A stretch of DNA of 64,000 bases from an uncultured Geobacteraceae bacterium (GTDB taxonomy: Bacteria > Desulfobacterota > Desulfuromonadia > Geobacterales > Pseudopelobacteraceae). Below are positions 37,907-46,096 of this stretch, in pieces. A program made the position numbers and the translations under genes. The notes beneath the pieces are model-generated. The model saw only the letters and a list, made by a program, of their open reading frames with translations. It did not search any database and had not been told where the DNA came from. Each line of letters starts with the position of its first letter. Positions within the stretch are counted from its first letter, which is position 1. The stretch covers positions 49,715 through 113,714 of the forward strand of contig CAIQWT010000017.1 in the NCBI GenBank assembly GCA_903875605.1, in the 5' to 3' direction.

Positions 37907-38755
37907 ATGGAGTCAACAGCAGAAATTGGATTTAAAAAGCCCTTCTCGGTTATACAGCCCCAATGGGGTCTCTTTCAGCTAGATCTGGTCAGTATTTGGC
38001 ACTACAGGGAGCTTCTCTATTTTTTTGTGTGGAGGGATGTGCTACTGCGTTTCAAACAAACGGTTATTGGCGCTGCCTGGGTCATACTACAGCCTCTTAT
38101 AACCATGATAATTTTTACGCTAATTTTCAGTAAATTAGCCAAAATGCCCTCGGATGGGATACCGTATCCCGTTTTTGCCTTCACGGCTTTGCTTCCATGG
38201 TCATTCTTTTCCCAAGCCTTAATGCGAAGTTCTGCCAGTATTGTCCAAAGTTCCAACCTGATCACGAAAATATATTTTCCTCGATTGCTGATTCCCGTCG
38301 CAGCCTCGATTGCTCCGATAGTCGATTTATTTTTTTCATTTCTGTTTCTGCTGGTTCTGATGAGCTGGTACAAGATTACGCCCACCTGGGGGATATTGGC
38401 TCTGCCTCTGTTCCTTGCTCTTGCGATAATGACCGCCCTGGCGGTTGGGCTGTGGTCCTCAGCAATCAACGTGAGATATCGCGATATTGCAAACATAATT
38501 CCCTTTGTCTGCCAAGTATGGATGTATGCATCACCTGTAGCGTACCCCGTAAGTATGGTGCCGGAAAATTGGCGGCTGTTCTACAGCCTGAATCCGATGG
38601 TTGGTGTCATTGAAGGTTTTCGTTGGGCACTTCTCGGTAAAGGAAACCCGGATTTTATGGTCATGGCTGTAAGCAGCGTTGCTGTACTGCTTTTGCTAAC
38701 AAGTGGCGTTGTATTCTTCAAGAGAATGGAACAGTCTTTTGCTGATGACATCTAG
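37907..38755 (+). CDS. Polysaccharide ABC exporter permease (Wzm/TagG family)
   Basis: 282 residues with six hydrophobic segments of the ABC2 membrane type and the conserved stretch LLYFFVWRDVLLRFKQTVIGAAW, plus a C-terminal LNPMVGVIEGFRWALLG. It pairs with the ATPase that follows to move a lipid-linked glycan across the inner membrane. I chose ATG 37907, with GAGG a few bases upstream; a GTG at 37895 is possible. An ABC-type exporter next to Wzz/Wza-type parts is notable, since those usually go with Wzx/Wzy. Confidence 0.9.
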   Translation: MESTAEIGFKKPFSVIQPQWGLFQLDLVSIWHYRELLYFFVWRDVLLRFKQTVIGAAWVILQPLITMIIFTLIFSKLAKMPSDGIPYPVFAFTALLPWSFFSQALMRSSASIVQSSNLITKIYFPRLLIPVAASIAPIVDLFFSFLFLLVLMSWYKITPTWGILALPLFLALAIMTALAVGLWSSAINVRYRDIANIIPFVCQVWMYASPVAYPVSMVPENWRLFYSLNPMVGVIEGFRWALLGKGNPDFMVMAVSSVAVLLLLTSGVVFFKRMEQSFADDI

Positions 38756-38826
38756 TAGCCAAATCGTAAACCAGAACTTTTTCTCTTCCGGTGTTTATGG
38801 TTGATCACAGGTTACAGGAGACTTAA

Positions 38827-40092
38827 ATGAGTGATATTGCGATCCGTGCAGAAAACCTGTCCAAAAAATATAATATCGCGACGGAGAAAATTCGCCACGA
38901 CACCTTTAGCGATCAGCTTGCGTACGGCTTTAAGTCGATATTTCATCGAAATATACAGAAAAAGCCAAGCAATAAAGCTTTCATGGCTTTAAAGGACGTG
39001 TCCTTTGAAATCAAGGAGGGTGAAATAGTCGGCATTATCGGGCAGAACGGTGCCGGCAAAAGTACGCTACTAAAAATTCTTTCCCGCATTACTGTGCCAA
39101 CCTCCGGACGGGCAGATATTTACGGTCGAATAGGTTCCCTTTTAGAAGTTGGTACCGGTTTCCACCCAGAACTTTCCGGCAGGGAAAATATCTACCTTAA
39201 CGGAGCGATAATCGGGATGAAAAAAGAGGAAATTCGTCGACAGTTCGATGCGATAGTCGATTTTGCCGAGATCGGTAAATTCCTTGATACACCGGTAAAA
39301 CGCTATTCAAGCGGTATGTATGTGCGCCTAGCATTTGCCGTAGCCGCTCATCTTGAACCGGAGATATTGTTACTGGATGAAGTCCTTGCCGTTGGGGATA
39401 TTGCCTTCCAGAAAAAATGTCTGGGCAAGATTGGCAACATTGCCAAATGTGGACGAACAGTGATTTTTATCAGCCACAATATGACAGCCGTCAACAGCCT
39501 ATGTGAACGGGTCCTATGGGTCAGCGGCGGAGAAATTATAGAAGATGGCCCTGCGACCGATGTCGTTTCCAGCTATCTGGCAACATCAGGTGGCGTTACA
39601 AACAATGTTTCTGAAGAAATATGGAATGATATGAGTGAAGCACCGGGTAATGACACCGTACGGCTTCGGTGTATTCAAGTGCGGCGGCAGGAAGGGCACG
39701 CGTCAGAGCCACTGACGATGCAGACAGCGTTTCAGGTGGAAGTTGAATTCTGGAATATGCTAGACGAGGCACAATTACATATAACAATTCACCTGTACAA
39801 TTCGGAAGGATTGATTGTTTTCTCCACGGGCAGTCTGAATAAACAGATCCTGCCGAAGGGACTGTTCCGCAGTGTCGGCTATTTCCCTGGTGATTTACTC
39901 AACAGCGGACGGCATAGATTTTCTGTACTGGTAGTGAAAAATTTAAGTTCAGTTATCTACAGCTATGAAAGCCAGGTTGCTATTAATATTCTCGATGTAA
40001 GGGAGAGAGAGGGCACCTGGTATGGAAAAGAGCCGGGTGTTGTACAGCCGTTGCTAAAATGGACAACAGAGTGTCTTTGCGAGATGTCGTAA
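38827..40092 (+). CDS. Polysaccharide ABC exporter ATPase with C-terminal glycan-binding domain (Wzt)
   Basis: 421 residues. The nucleotide-binding domain (1-250) has Walker A GQNGAGKST, the signature YSSGMYVRLAFAVA, Walker B ILLLDEVLAVGD and the H-loop FISHNM. The C-terminal 150 residues (from about 265) form a Wzt-type beta-sandwich that, in known systems, reads the chain's end modification before export. Such a domain suggests the polymer carries a terminal cap or decoration; the acyl-type enzymes encoded just downstream could be relevant to that. AGGAG precedes the ATG. Confidence 0.92.
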   Translation: MSDIAIRAENLSKKYNIATEKIRHDTFSDQLAYGFKSIFHRNIQKKPSNKAFMALKDVSFEIKEGEIVGIIGQNGAGKSTLLKILSRITVPTSGRADIYGRIGSLLEVGTGFHPELSGRENIYLNGAIIGMKKEEIRRQFDAIVDFAEIGKFLDTPVKRYSSGMYVRLAFAVAAHLEPEILLLDEVLAVGDIAFQKKCLGKIGNIAKCGRTVIFISHNMTAVNSLCERVLWVSGGEIIEDGPATDVVSSYLATSGGVTNNVSEEIWNDMSEAPGNDTVRLRCIQVRRQEGHASEPLTMQTAFQVEVEFWNMLDEAQLHITIHLYNSEGLIVFSTGSLNKQILPKGLFRSVGYFPGDLLNSGRHRFSVLVVKNLSSVIYSYESQVAINILDVREREGTWYGKEPGVVQPLLKWTTECLCEMS

Positions 40093-40131
40093 CGGTGAAG
40101 GTATATTTCCAGCCATTAGAGGGAGTTTGAA

Positions 40132-40896
40132 ATGGAAAAAGTAATAATCTTTGGAAACAGTCTGTTTGCTGAACTCTATTACGAGTGCCTGACACATGAT
40201 TCCCCGTATGAAGTAGCGGCATTTACTGTTGATCCCCAATACATAACCAAAGAGTCGTTGTTCGGTTTACCGGTTGTCCCGTTTGGAGAGATTGAGTCCC
40301 GGTATCACCCTTCTGACTACGGGATGATTGTTTCTATCAGCTTCCAAAAAGTAAACAGAGTGCGGGAGGAGAAGTATCTTCAGGCCAAAGCGAAGGGATA
40401 TAAGCTGATAAACTACATAAATTCAAAGGCATCCACGTGGCCCGGTTTGGTGATTGGAGACAACTGTACCATCGGCACCCACAGTTCTGTTGAGCCCTTT
40501 ACCAGAATCGGCAACAACGTAACAATTACAGATTCGGTGATGATCGGACACCATGTTGTCCTGAAGGATCATTCTTTTGTAGCACCCGGCGCCGTCATAC
40601 TTGGTGGGGTAACGGTTGAATCACACTGCCTGATTGGTGCCAATTCTACAATTAAGGAAGGGGTCACCATCGCCCGGGATTGTATTATCGGCACCGGCGT
40701 CTCGATAACAAAGAATACTATGGAAGGCGGCGTTTATTTTAATCAACCTCCTGAGCTGTACGCGAAACGGAGCTATGAGTTGCGGGAATGGCTGGCATGG
40801 CCGGTAGATCCGGACAAACCACGGTGGGGTTCCGGGGCGCGGACCAAGAAACAGGCATGGGTTAACGATGCAGATGAGAGAGTATCCGTCAGTTAA
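40132..40896 (+). CDS. NeuD/PglD-type acetyltransferase with hexapeptide repeats
   Basis: 254 residues. The N-terminal domain (about 1-90) resembles the nucleotide-sugar-binding part of PglD/NeuD (VIIFGNSLFAELYYECL). The C-terminal part is a left-handed beta helix of hexapeptide repeats (VIGDNCTIGTHSSVEPFTRIG, then ITDSVMIGHHVVLKDHSFVAPGAVILGGV). This family O- or N-acylates sugars. It lies 39 bases after the Wzt gene and opens the modification module. Confidence 0.88.
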   Translation: MEKVIIFGNSLFAELYYECLTHDSPYEVAAFTVDPQYITKESLFGLPVVPFGEIESRYHPSDYGMIVSISFQKVNRVREEKYLQAKAKGYKLINYINSKASTWPGLVIGDNCTIGTHSSVEPFTRIGNNVTITDSVMIGHHVVLKDHSFVAPGAVILGGVTVESHCLIGANSTIKEGVTIARDCIIGTGVSITKNTMEGGVYFNQPPELYAKRSYELREWLAWPVDPDKPRWGSGARTKKQAWVNDADERVSVS

Positions 40897-40922
40897 TTTT
40901 CAGAGTCCCAAATGAGGTAATT

Positions 40923-41816
40923 ATGGGTGCCATTATACGAGGCATGACCAAAGACGATACGGAGCGGGTCGGAGAAATTTTGCATGACGCATTCACCGGC
41001 GTTGCGACAAAGTACGGCTATGCTCCTGTTATGCAGAGTGTTCAGGAAGGGAAATCATGGGCTTGGGCCATGTTTCACTACGGGTCGAGCGAAGGTATTG
41101 TCGCGGAAGAAGACGGTCGTGTGGTTGGAGTGGTTTTTCTTAATAAAAGGGGTGAGCACGGTGGTGCCGGTCCCATGGGCATTGACCCACATTTTCAAGG
41201 TACGACCATAGCAGCGAAGTTGATGGATGCTCTCATGGAAAAGGGAAAATGCCTCTCCAGTTTGCGCGCTGTGCAGGAAGCGTTCAACATAAGGTCATTT
41301 TCATTGATGTATGCATATAACTTTCTACCTGTGACTGAGGTGCTGGATCTATACCTGAATGGAAACTCAAAACAGCCCCCGGATCAGAGGCACAGCACTA
41401 TATATGAACTGACGGCAAAAGATATTGATGAGATATGTGAATATGATCTGCCCAGAAGTCAGTTTGATCGTCGAGTAGACATAGCCTATTTTGTCAGATG
41501 GGGAAAGGTTCTGGTCTATCGGGATCAGAGGGGGATTCGCGGGTTTCTGGCCTGCCTTCCCAGCGCCGGTTCGGTCCAGTTGGGACCACTGCTTACAGAG
41601 GGTGAAGAAGAGGCCGGGAGTCTGTTCCGATACGCAGTGGCGGTTTTCAAGGGCAAAACATGCCGAACGCGTGTTATGGCAAGAGATAGTACGCTGGCGC
41701 ATTCATTGCTGAAAATGGGCTTCAGATTGTATTGCCTGAATCTGCTCATGATAAAAGGGGCGTGGCGTCCCGGTAAATACATTGAAGCGTTCGGAAGATT
41801 TCCTGAAGGGGTTTAG
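40923..41816 (+). CDS. GNAT-like N-acyltransferase
   Basis: 297 residues. The N-terminal half has a GNAT-type core (IIRGMTKDDTERVGEILHDAF, GIVAEEDGRVVGVVFLNKRG, GPMGIDPHFQGTTIAAKLMDAL). The C-terminal half looks like a second, degenerate GNAT fold (LVYRDQRGIRGFLACLPSAG, TCRTRVMARDSTLAHSLLKMGF). Tandem GNAT proteins can transfer acyl groups from CoA or a carrier protein. Given the ACP, ligase and dehydrogenase genes that follow, transfer of the ACP-bound group to a sugar is a reasonable guess. The acyl donor is not readable. Confidence 0.7.
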   Translation: MGAIIRGMTKDDTERVGEILHDAFTGVATKYGYAPVMQSVQEGKSWAWAMFHYGSSEGIVAEEDGRVVGVVFLNKRGEHGGAGPMGIDPHFQGTTIAAKLMDALMEKGKCLSSLRAVQEAFNIRSFSLMYAYNFLPVTEVLDLYLNGNSKQPPDQRHSTIYELTAKDIDEICEYDLPRSQFDRRVDIAYFVRWGKVLVYRDQRGIRGFLACLPSAGSVQLGPLLTEGEEEAGSLFRYAVAVFKGKTCRTRVMARDSTLAHSLLKMGFRLYCLNLLMIKGAWRPGKYIEAFGRFPEGV

Positions 41817-41869
41817 CATGCATGTTATACCCAAAGCAGATCGTATCACATCAAAAGGGGGACGTCCAG

Positions 41870-42118
41870 ATGAGCATCATTAATAATATTGAAAAATATG
41901 TACTGGCCGAAATCGTGGGTGTACTTGGAAAAAAAACGATTGATCCAGATGAAGACCTTCTCGAACAGGGAATTATTGATTCTTTGGGTCTTATGAAGTT
42001 GATAACGTTTATGGAGGAAACCTTCAGCATGAAAATTCTGGATGAGGAGATAATTCCGGAAAATTTTCAAAGTTTGAACAGCATGGCTTCACTGGTTAAG
42101 TTGCAATCACAGGCCTAG
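41870..42118 (+). CDS. Acyl/aminoacyl carrier protein
   Basis: 82 residues. The phosphopantetheine attachment motif is IIDSLGLMKLI with Ser38. Acidic helices and an LLEQGIIDSLG pattern fit a free-standing carrier of the D-alanyl/prolyl carrier type. I chose ATG 41870, with GGGGGA upstream; the frame opening at 41822 overlaps nothing but lacks a ribosome site. It lies directly before a dehydrogenase and an AMP ligase, its likely partners. Confidence 0.9.
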   Translation: MSIINNIEKYVLAEIVGVLGKKTIDPDEDLLEQGIIDSLGLMKLITFMEETFSMKILDEEIIPENFQSLNSMASLVKLQSQA

Positions 42119-42135
42119 AAACGAAAGGATACACA

Positions 42136-43281
42136 ATGGACTTTTCTCTGTCAGAAGACCAGATCATCTTCAAAAAATCGGCTATTGAATTTGCGGAAAA
42201 GGCTCTCAACAAAGGTGTGAAGGAACGGGAAAAAAACCGGGAATTCAATCAGGAGGGCTGGGAAAAATGTGCCGAATTCGGGGTGCACGGGCTCTCCATG
42301 CCGGAGAAGTACGGCGGTCTCGGCATGGACATCATGACCTGCGTTGCCACCATGGAAGGACTGGGCTACGCCTGTCGTGACAGCGGTCTGCTGTTTGCGA
42401 TCAATTCTCATATCTGGACGTGCGAATCTCCGATACTCAAATTCGGCTCTGATTACCAGAAGGATAAATATCTGCCCGGCCTTTGCAATGGCTCCCTCAA
42501 AGGCGGGCACGCCATGACGGAACCTGATTCAGGTTCTGACGCCTTCAGCATGAAGTGCAAGGCCGAAAAAAGAGGCGATCGCTACATTATCAACGGCGCA
42601 AAGATGTTTATAACAAACGCACCGATAGCAGATCTACTGCTGGTGTTTGCCGTTACCGATCCGACAAAGGGTTTTGCCGGCATCTCGGCGTTTATAGTTG
42701 AAAAAGGGTTCCCCGGTTTTTCTGTCGGCAAGCCGCTTGACATGATGGGATTAAAGAGCAGTCCGATCGGGGAGGTGGTTCTCCAGGATTGCGAAGTGCC
42801 TGAAGAGAACCTGCTGGGAAAAGAGGGGTCAGGCGCTGCCATTTTCAATTCAGAAATGGAATGGGAGCGGAGTTGTCTGTTTGCGACTCACGTCGGTGCG
42901 ATGGGGAAAGATCTTGAAGAGTGTATCCGCTACGTAAATGACCGCCGCCAGTTCGGCAATCCCATAGGTAAATACCAGGCTGTTTCACATAAAATTGCTG
43001 AAATGCTGGTAAGGCTTGAATTGTCACGACTGGTTCTGTACAAAGTCGCCTGGCTGAAATCACAAGGAAAGCGGGCACCCATAGAATCGGCCATTGCCAA
43101 ATTGTTTGTCAGTGAAAGTTATGTCGAAAACTGCATGGAAGCTTTGCAGATTCATGGTGCTTACGGTTACTCAACGGAAATGGATTTTGAAAAAAACCTG
43201 CGCGACTCCATCGCAGGCAAAATCTATTCAGGCACATCAGAGATCCAGAAAAATATCATTGCAACCATGCTCGGTCTCTGA
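42136..43281 (+). CDS. Acyl-CoA dehydrogenase-like flavoenzyme, probable acyl/aminoacyl-ACP oxidase
   Basis: 381 residues with the full acyl-CoA dehydrogenase fold (HAMTEPDSGSDAF, MFITNAPIADLLLVFAV, RQFGNPIGKYQAVSHKIAEM, QIHGAYGYSTEMDFEKNLRD). The usual catalytic Glu of the IYEGT motif is Ser here (IYSGTSEIQ). Instead E244 in MEWERSCLFA matches the position used by isovaleryl-CoA dehydrogenase and by prolyl-carrier-protein dehydrogenases of pyrrole pathways. With an ACP before it and an amino-acid-type ligase after it, oxidation of a carrier-bound aminoacyl group is likely. The substrate is not established. Confidence 0.85.
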   Translation: MDFSLSEDQIIFKKSAIEFAEKALNKGVKEREKNREFNQEGWEKCAEFGVHGLSMPEKYGGLGMDIMTCVATMEGLGYACRDSGLLFAINSHIWTCESPILKFGSDYQKDKYLPGLCNGSLKGGHAMTEPDSGSDAFSMKCKAEKRGDRYIINGAKMFITNAPIADLLLVFAVTDPTKGFAGISAFIVEKGFPGFSVGKPLDMMGLKSSPIGEVVLQDCEVPEENLLGKEGSGAAIFNSEMEWERSCLFATHVGAMGKDLEECIRYVNDRRQFGNPIGKYQAVSHKIAEMLVRLELSRLVLYKVAWLKSQGKRAPIESAIAKLFVSESYVENCMEALQIHGAYGYSTEMDFEKNLRDSIAGKIYSGTSEIQKNIIATMLGL

Positions 43282-43301
43282 AATTTTTACGGAGAAAACG
43301 T

Positions 43302-44897
43302 ATGAGTGATTATTTATTACAGCATTTGTTACTGCACAGTGCTGAAAAAAAACCTGATAAAAATGCCGTGCTCTTTAAAGATAAATCGGTGACTTACTCA
43401 GAGTTGGAGCATCAGAGCAACATCCTGGCTCTGACACTTCAGCAAATGGGAATTAATAAAGGTGACCGTGTCGGAATACTGCTGACTAAATCGATAGAGC
43501 AGATTGTTGCTCTCTTTGGAATATTAAAGGCGGGAGCAATATATGTACCGCTCGATTCGACGGCCCCTGCTGTCAGGGTAAACTATATGATCGGGCACTG
43601 TGGCATTAAATGCCTGATCACGACAGCCGGTAATTTAAATGCGCTGCTCTCAGATTCGGAGGAAGAGACTGTTGTAAATACAGTACTTTTATTCGGAGAG
43701 GCCTTAAAAGAGTTCCCGCACAAAAAGATCATGCTGAAATCGCTGCCGCTGAACATGAAAACAGCTGCAGCGACTTCTGAATATCTCCCAATTGAAGCTT
43801 CAGATACCAGTCCGGCCTATATACTCCATACATCAGGTTCTACCGGGAATCCTAAAGGGGTGGCGATATCGCACCGGAATGCGCTTACCTTTGTCGAAAT
43901 GGCCGCAAATTTCTTTAACGCAGATGAAAATGACAGATTTGCCAGTCAGGCGCCGCTGCATTTTGACCTCTCTGTTTTTGACATATTTGTTGCCGTTAAG
44001 TGCGGGGCGACCATTGTGCTGCTGCCGGAACAGCTTTCAACATTTCCTGTCAAATTGGCTGAATACATTAATAAAGAGCAGATTACAGTGTGGAATTCTG
44101 TCTCCTCCGTTTTGACGCTAATTGCCGACAAAGGCATGTTGAATCTCCGCTGCTTTGACACGCTGCGCTTAGTGCATTTTTCAGGTGATATCATGCCGGT
44201 AAAGTATCTCCGGATATTAACGAGATATATGAACAAGGCATCGTTCTATAACATTTACGGTCAAACCGAAGCAAACTCCTCGATGTGTTATCCGATTGAG
44301 CAGATACCCGATGATGACACCTGGAGAATTCCTGTCGGCAGGCCATTCCCGAATTTTGAGGTTTTTGCCTTACGTGACAACGGAGAACTCGTAGTACGTC
44401 CGGAAGATGAGGGGGAACTGTTTATCAGCAGCTCTACAGTGGCACTTGGCTACTGGGATAATATGATTATGACAAACGAAAAGTTTGTGCCTGATCCGCG
44501 CTATCCGTTAGCGAAGAAAATTGTCTATAAAACCGGTGACCTCGTCCGGATCGATCGAAATGGTGAATATGTTTTTACCGGTCGTAAAGACAGCATGATT
44601 AAAAGCAGGGGCTATCGGGTTGAGCTTGGAGAAATTGAGGCAGTTCTCTCAAGCCACCCGGAGATTGCTATCGCAGTGGCATTTTCTGTTCCGGACGAGC
44701 TTATCGGCAACAGGATTTCCGCAATTATTGTTCCGACAGCTCCGTCCGCAATCAACAAGGTCGAAGTCGCAAAGTACTGCGCCACTCGCCTGCCTAAATA
44801 CATGATCCCCGATGGCATTGAAATCAGAGATCATCTCCCGTTGACCTCAACAGGAAAGGTGGATCGTAAGAATCTTGGCACGGCGGTGAGCCTATAA
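43302..44897 (+). CDS. AMP-forming amino-acid/acyl ligase (free-standing adenylation domain)
   Basis: 531 residues with all core motifs of the adenylation family: LHTSGSTGNPKGVAISH, NIYGQTEANSS, YKTGDLVRIDRNGEYVFTGR and the catalytic Lys in LTSTGKVDRK. HFDLSVFDIF contains the Asp that binds the amino group in amino-acid-activating domains. A hand alignment to GrsA gives pocket residues D, L, F, N, H, S, I, S, S, K; the D-L-F-N start recalls alanine-type codes rather than the proline code of PltF/RedM. Exosortase A-associated AMP ligases exist as a family and this may belong to it. It would load the ACP encoded two genes upstream. Confidence 0.85.
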   Translation: MSDYLLQHLLLHSAEKKPDKNAVLFKDKSVTYSELEHQSNILALTLQQMGINKGDRVGILLTKSIEQIVALFGILKAGAIYVPLDSTAPAVRVNYMIGHCGIKCLITTAGNLNALLSDSEEETVVNTVLLFGEALKEFPHKKIMLKSLPLNMKTAAATSEYLPIEASDTSPAYILHTSGSTGNPKGVAISHRNALTFVEMAANFFNADENDRFASQAPLHFDLSVFDIFVAVKCGATIVLLPEQLSTFPVKLAEYINKEQITVWNSVSSVLTLIADKGMLNLRCFDTLRLVHFSGDIMPVKYLRILTRYMNKASFYNIYGQTEANSSMCYPIEQIPDDDTWRIPVGRPFPNFEVFALRDNGELVVRPEDEGELFISSSTVALGYWDNMIMTNEKFVPDPRYPLAKKIVYKTGDLVRIDRNGEYVFTGRKDSMIKSRGYRVELGEIEAVLSSHPEIAIAVAFSVPDELIGNRISAIIVPTAPSAINKVEVAKYCATRLPKYMIPDGIEIRDHLPLTSTGKVDRKNLGTAVSL

Positions 44898-44913
44898 GAA
44901 ATAGGGGGAACCA

Positions 44914-46074
44914 ATGCAAAAGCTTATCAAAAATAACTGGGAACGGAAACTAGGTGAGCCGTACGAAAAAATAAAAATATTGAATCACGAAATCCATCCC
45001 GAAGGGCTTGACATTGACCGGGTGCGGTTTTGTGAAATTGGAAACCTTAAGCCAAAAGCGAAAGTAGGTCACATCATCAGCGTGCTGAAAGGAAGCGGAA
45101 CTCTTCATGTGGCGGGCGATGACAGGAGCCCCTTTGTTTTGACGGCAGGTGTTCATCTCTACCTTCCGCCTGGTACGGTGAGTGTTCTGAATGGGTGGCC
45201 GGGTGCTGAACTTGTCTGCGTGTCCGGAACGTCGGCCAGACAGGCGCGTGGCAAGTATTTTCTCCTGCGCGATGAAACATTTCTTGCTGCCTGTGCCTCT
45301 GGTTCTCAGTCTTTGCGCTGGACCTTTACCCCCCAGTACTTAAGCCGAAGGGTATTTTTGCACCACGACCCGATCCTGGTGTCTAAATCAGGAAATCCGG
45401 TCTCCTGGTTCAGGACAACAATGTTCGATGTCGCCGGACTTCCTCATAACGAGGATGGTGAGCCGGTTTTCAAAATGTCATATAATTCCCGAACCGAGTG
45501 TAACGTCTGCTATGACGTTAAGGGGGAGGCCCGTGTACGTATGGCACAGCACCCGTACGGAAAGTCAAAACAGCTCTGGGGTCCATGGTTAGCGCTTGAT
45601 AATAATTCAGCTTACCATCTGAATGAAGCTTCCGGAAGCCCCGAAGAAGAGTTTTGCTTTAATGAGCAGACTCAGGCACGGCAGTTTTTCCGCAACAAGC
45701 ACGAAGTTCATATTAATGACGGTCATGTGACACTCTGTTGTCTGTTTGATCCCGCACCTACAGGCATAGAACACCACCGCCCGGGCGAATACAGCGACTA
45801 TGAGCCACTGTCTCAGGTTATCGGAACAAAGCAGTATGAAATCCATCAGCGCGAGATTGCAAAATTTGATGAGATGGTTGACACGCTCTCTCTCGCCAAG
45901 GCGACAGGAACTTTGAATGCGCATCATGGGACTCCGCTCTGGAAGCTGTATGAAGAAGGGCGGGAAGCTCAGATGAATATCGAATACGGAATCGCAAATA
46001 CGCTTGCTGCCGAGGGTACTGGGCGGGAGCATGTCCTTGCCGACTGGATGCAGGATGGGACAAGATGCTGCTGA
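44914..46074 (+). CDS. Cupin-like protein of unknown function
   Basis: 386 residues. An N-terminal cupin barrel is suggested by GHIISVLKGSGTLHVAG and VHLYLPPGTVSVLNG; a second half (HEVHINDGHVTLCCLFDPA) may be another. The middle holds Cys residues (RTECNVCYDV). I see no complete metal-binding HxH motif in the first barrel, so enzymatic activity is uncertain. It follows the ligase by 16 bases and is part of the modification module; a role in converting the carrier-bound or released group is possible. Confidence 0.6.
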   Translation: MQKLIKNNWERKLGEPYEKIKILNHEIHPEGLDIDRVRFCEIGNLKPKAKVGHIISVLKGSGTLHVAGDDRSPFVLTAGVHLYLPPGTVSVLNGWPGAELVCVSGTSARQARGKYFLLRDETFLAACASGSQSLRWTFTPQYLSRRVFLHHDPILVSKSGNPVSWFRTTMFDVAGLPHNEDGEPVFKMSYNSRTECNVCYDVKGEARVRMAQHPYGKSKQLWGPWLALDNNSAYHLNEASGSPEEEFCFNEQTQARQFFRNKHEVHINDGHVTLCCLFDPAPTGIEHHRPGEYSDYEPLSQVIGTKQYEIHQREIAKFDEMVDTLSLAKATGTLNAHHGTPLWKLYEEGREAQMNIEYGIANTLAAEGTGREHVLADWMQDGTRCC

Positions 46075-46096
46075 TTGCAGCGGGCGGAGCCCGGAA

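Noticed and set aside
42136..44897. A straight call of a pyrrole-2-carboxylate pathway (proline to pyrrolyl-ACP).
   Set aside because: The gene set fits, but the hand-read ligase pocket does not match the proline code, so I report a general aminoacyl-ACP module.
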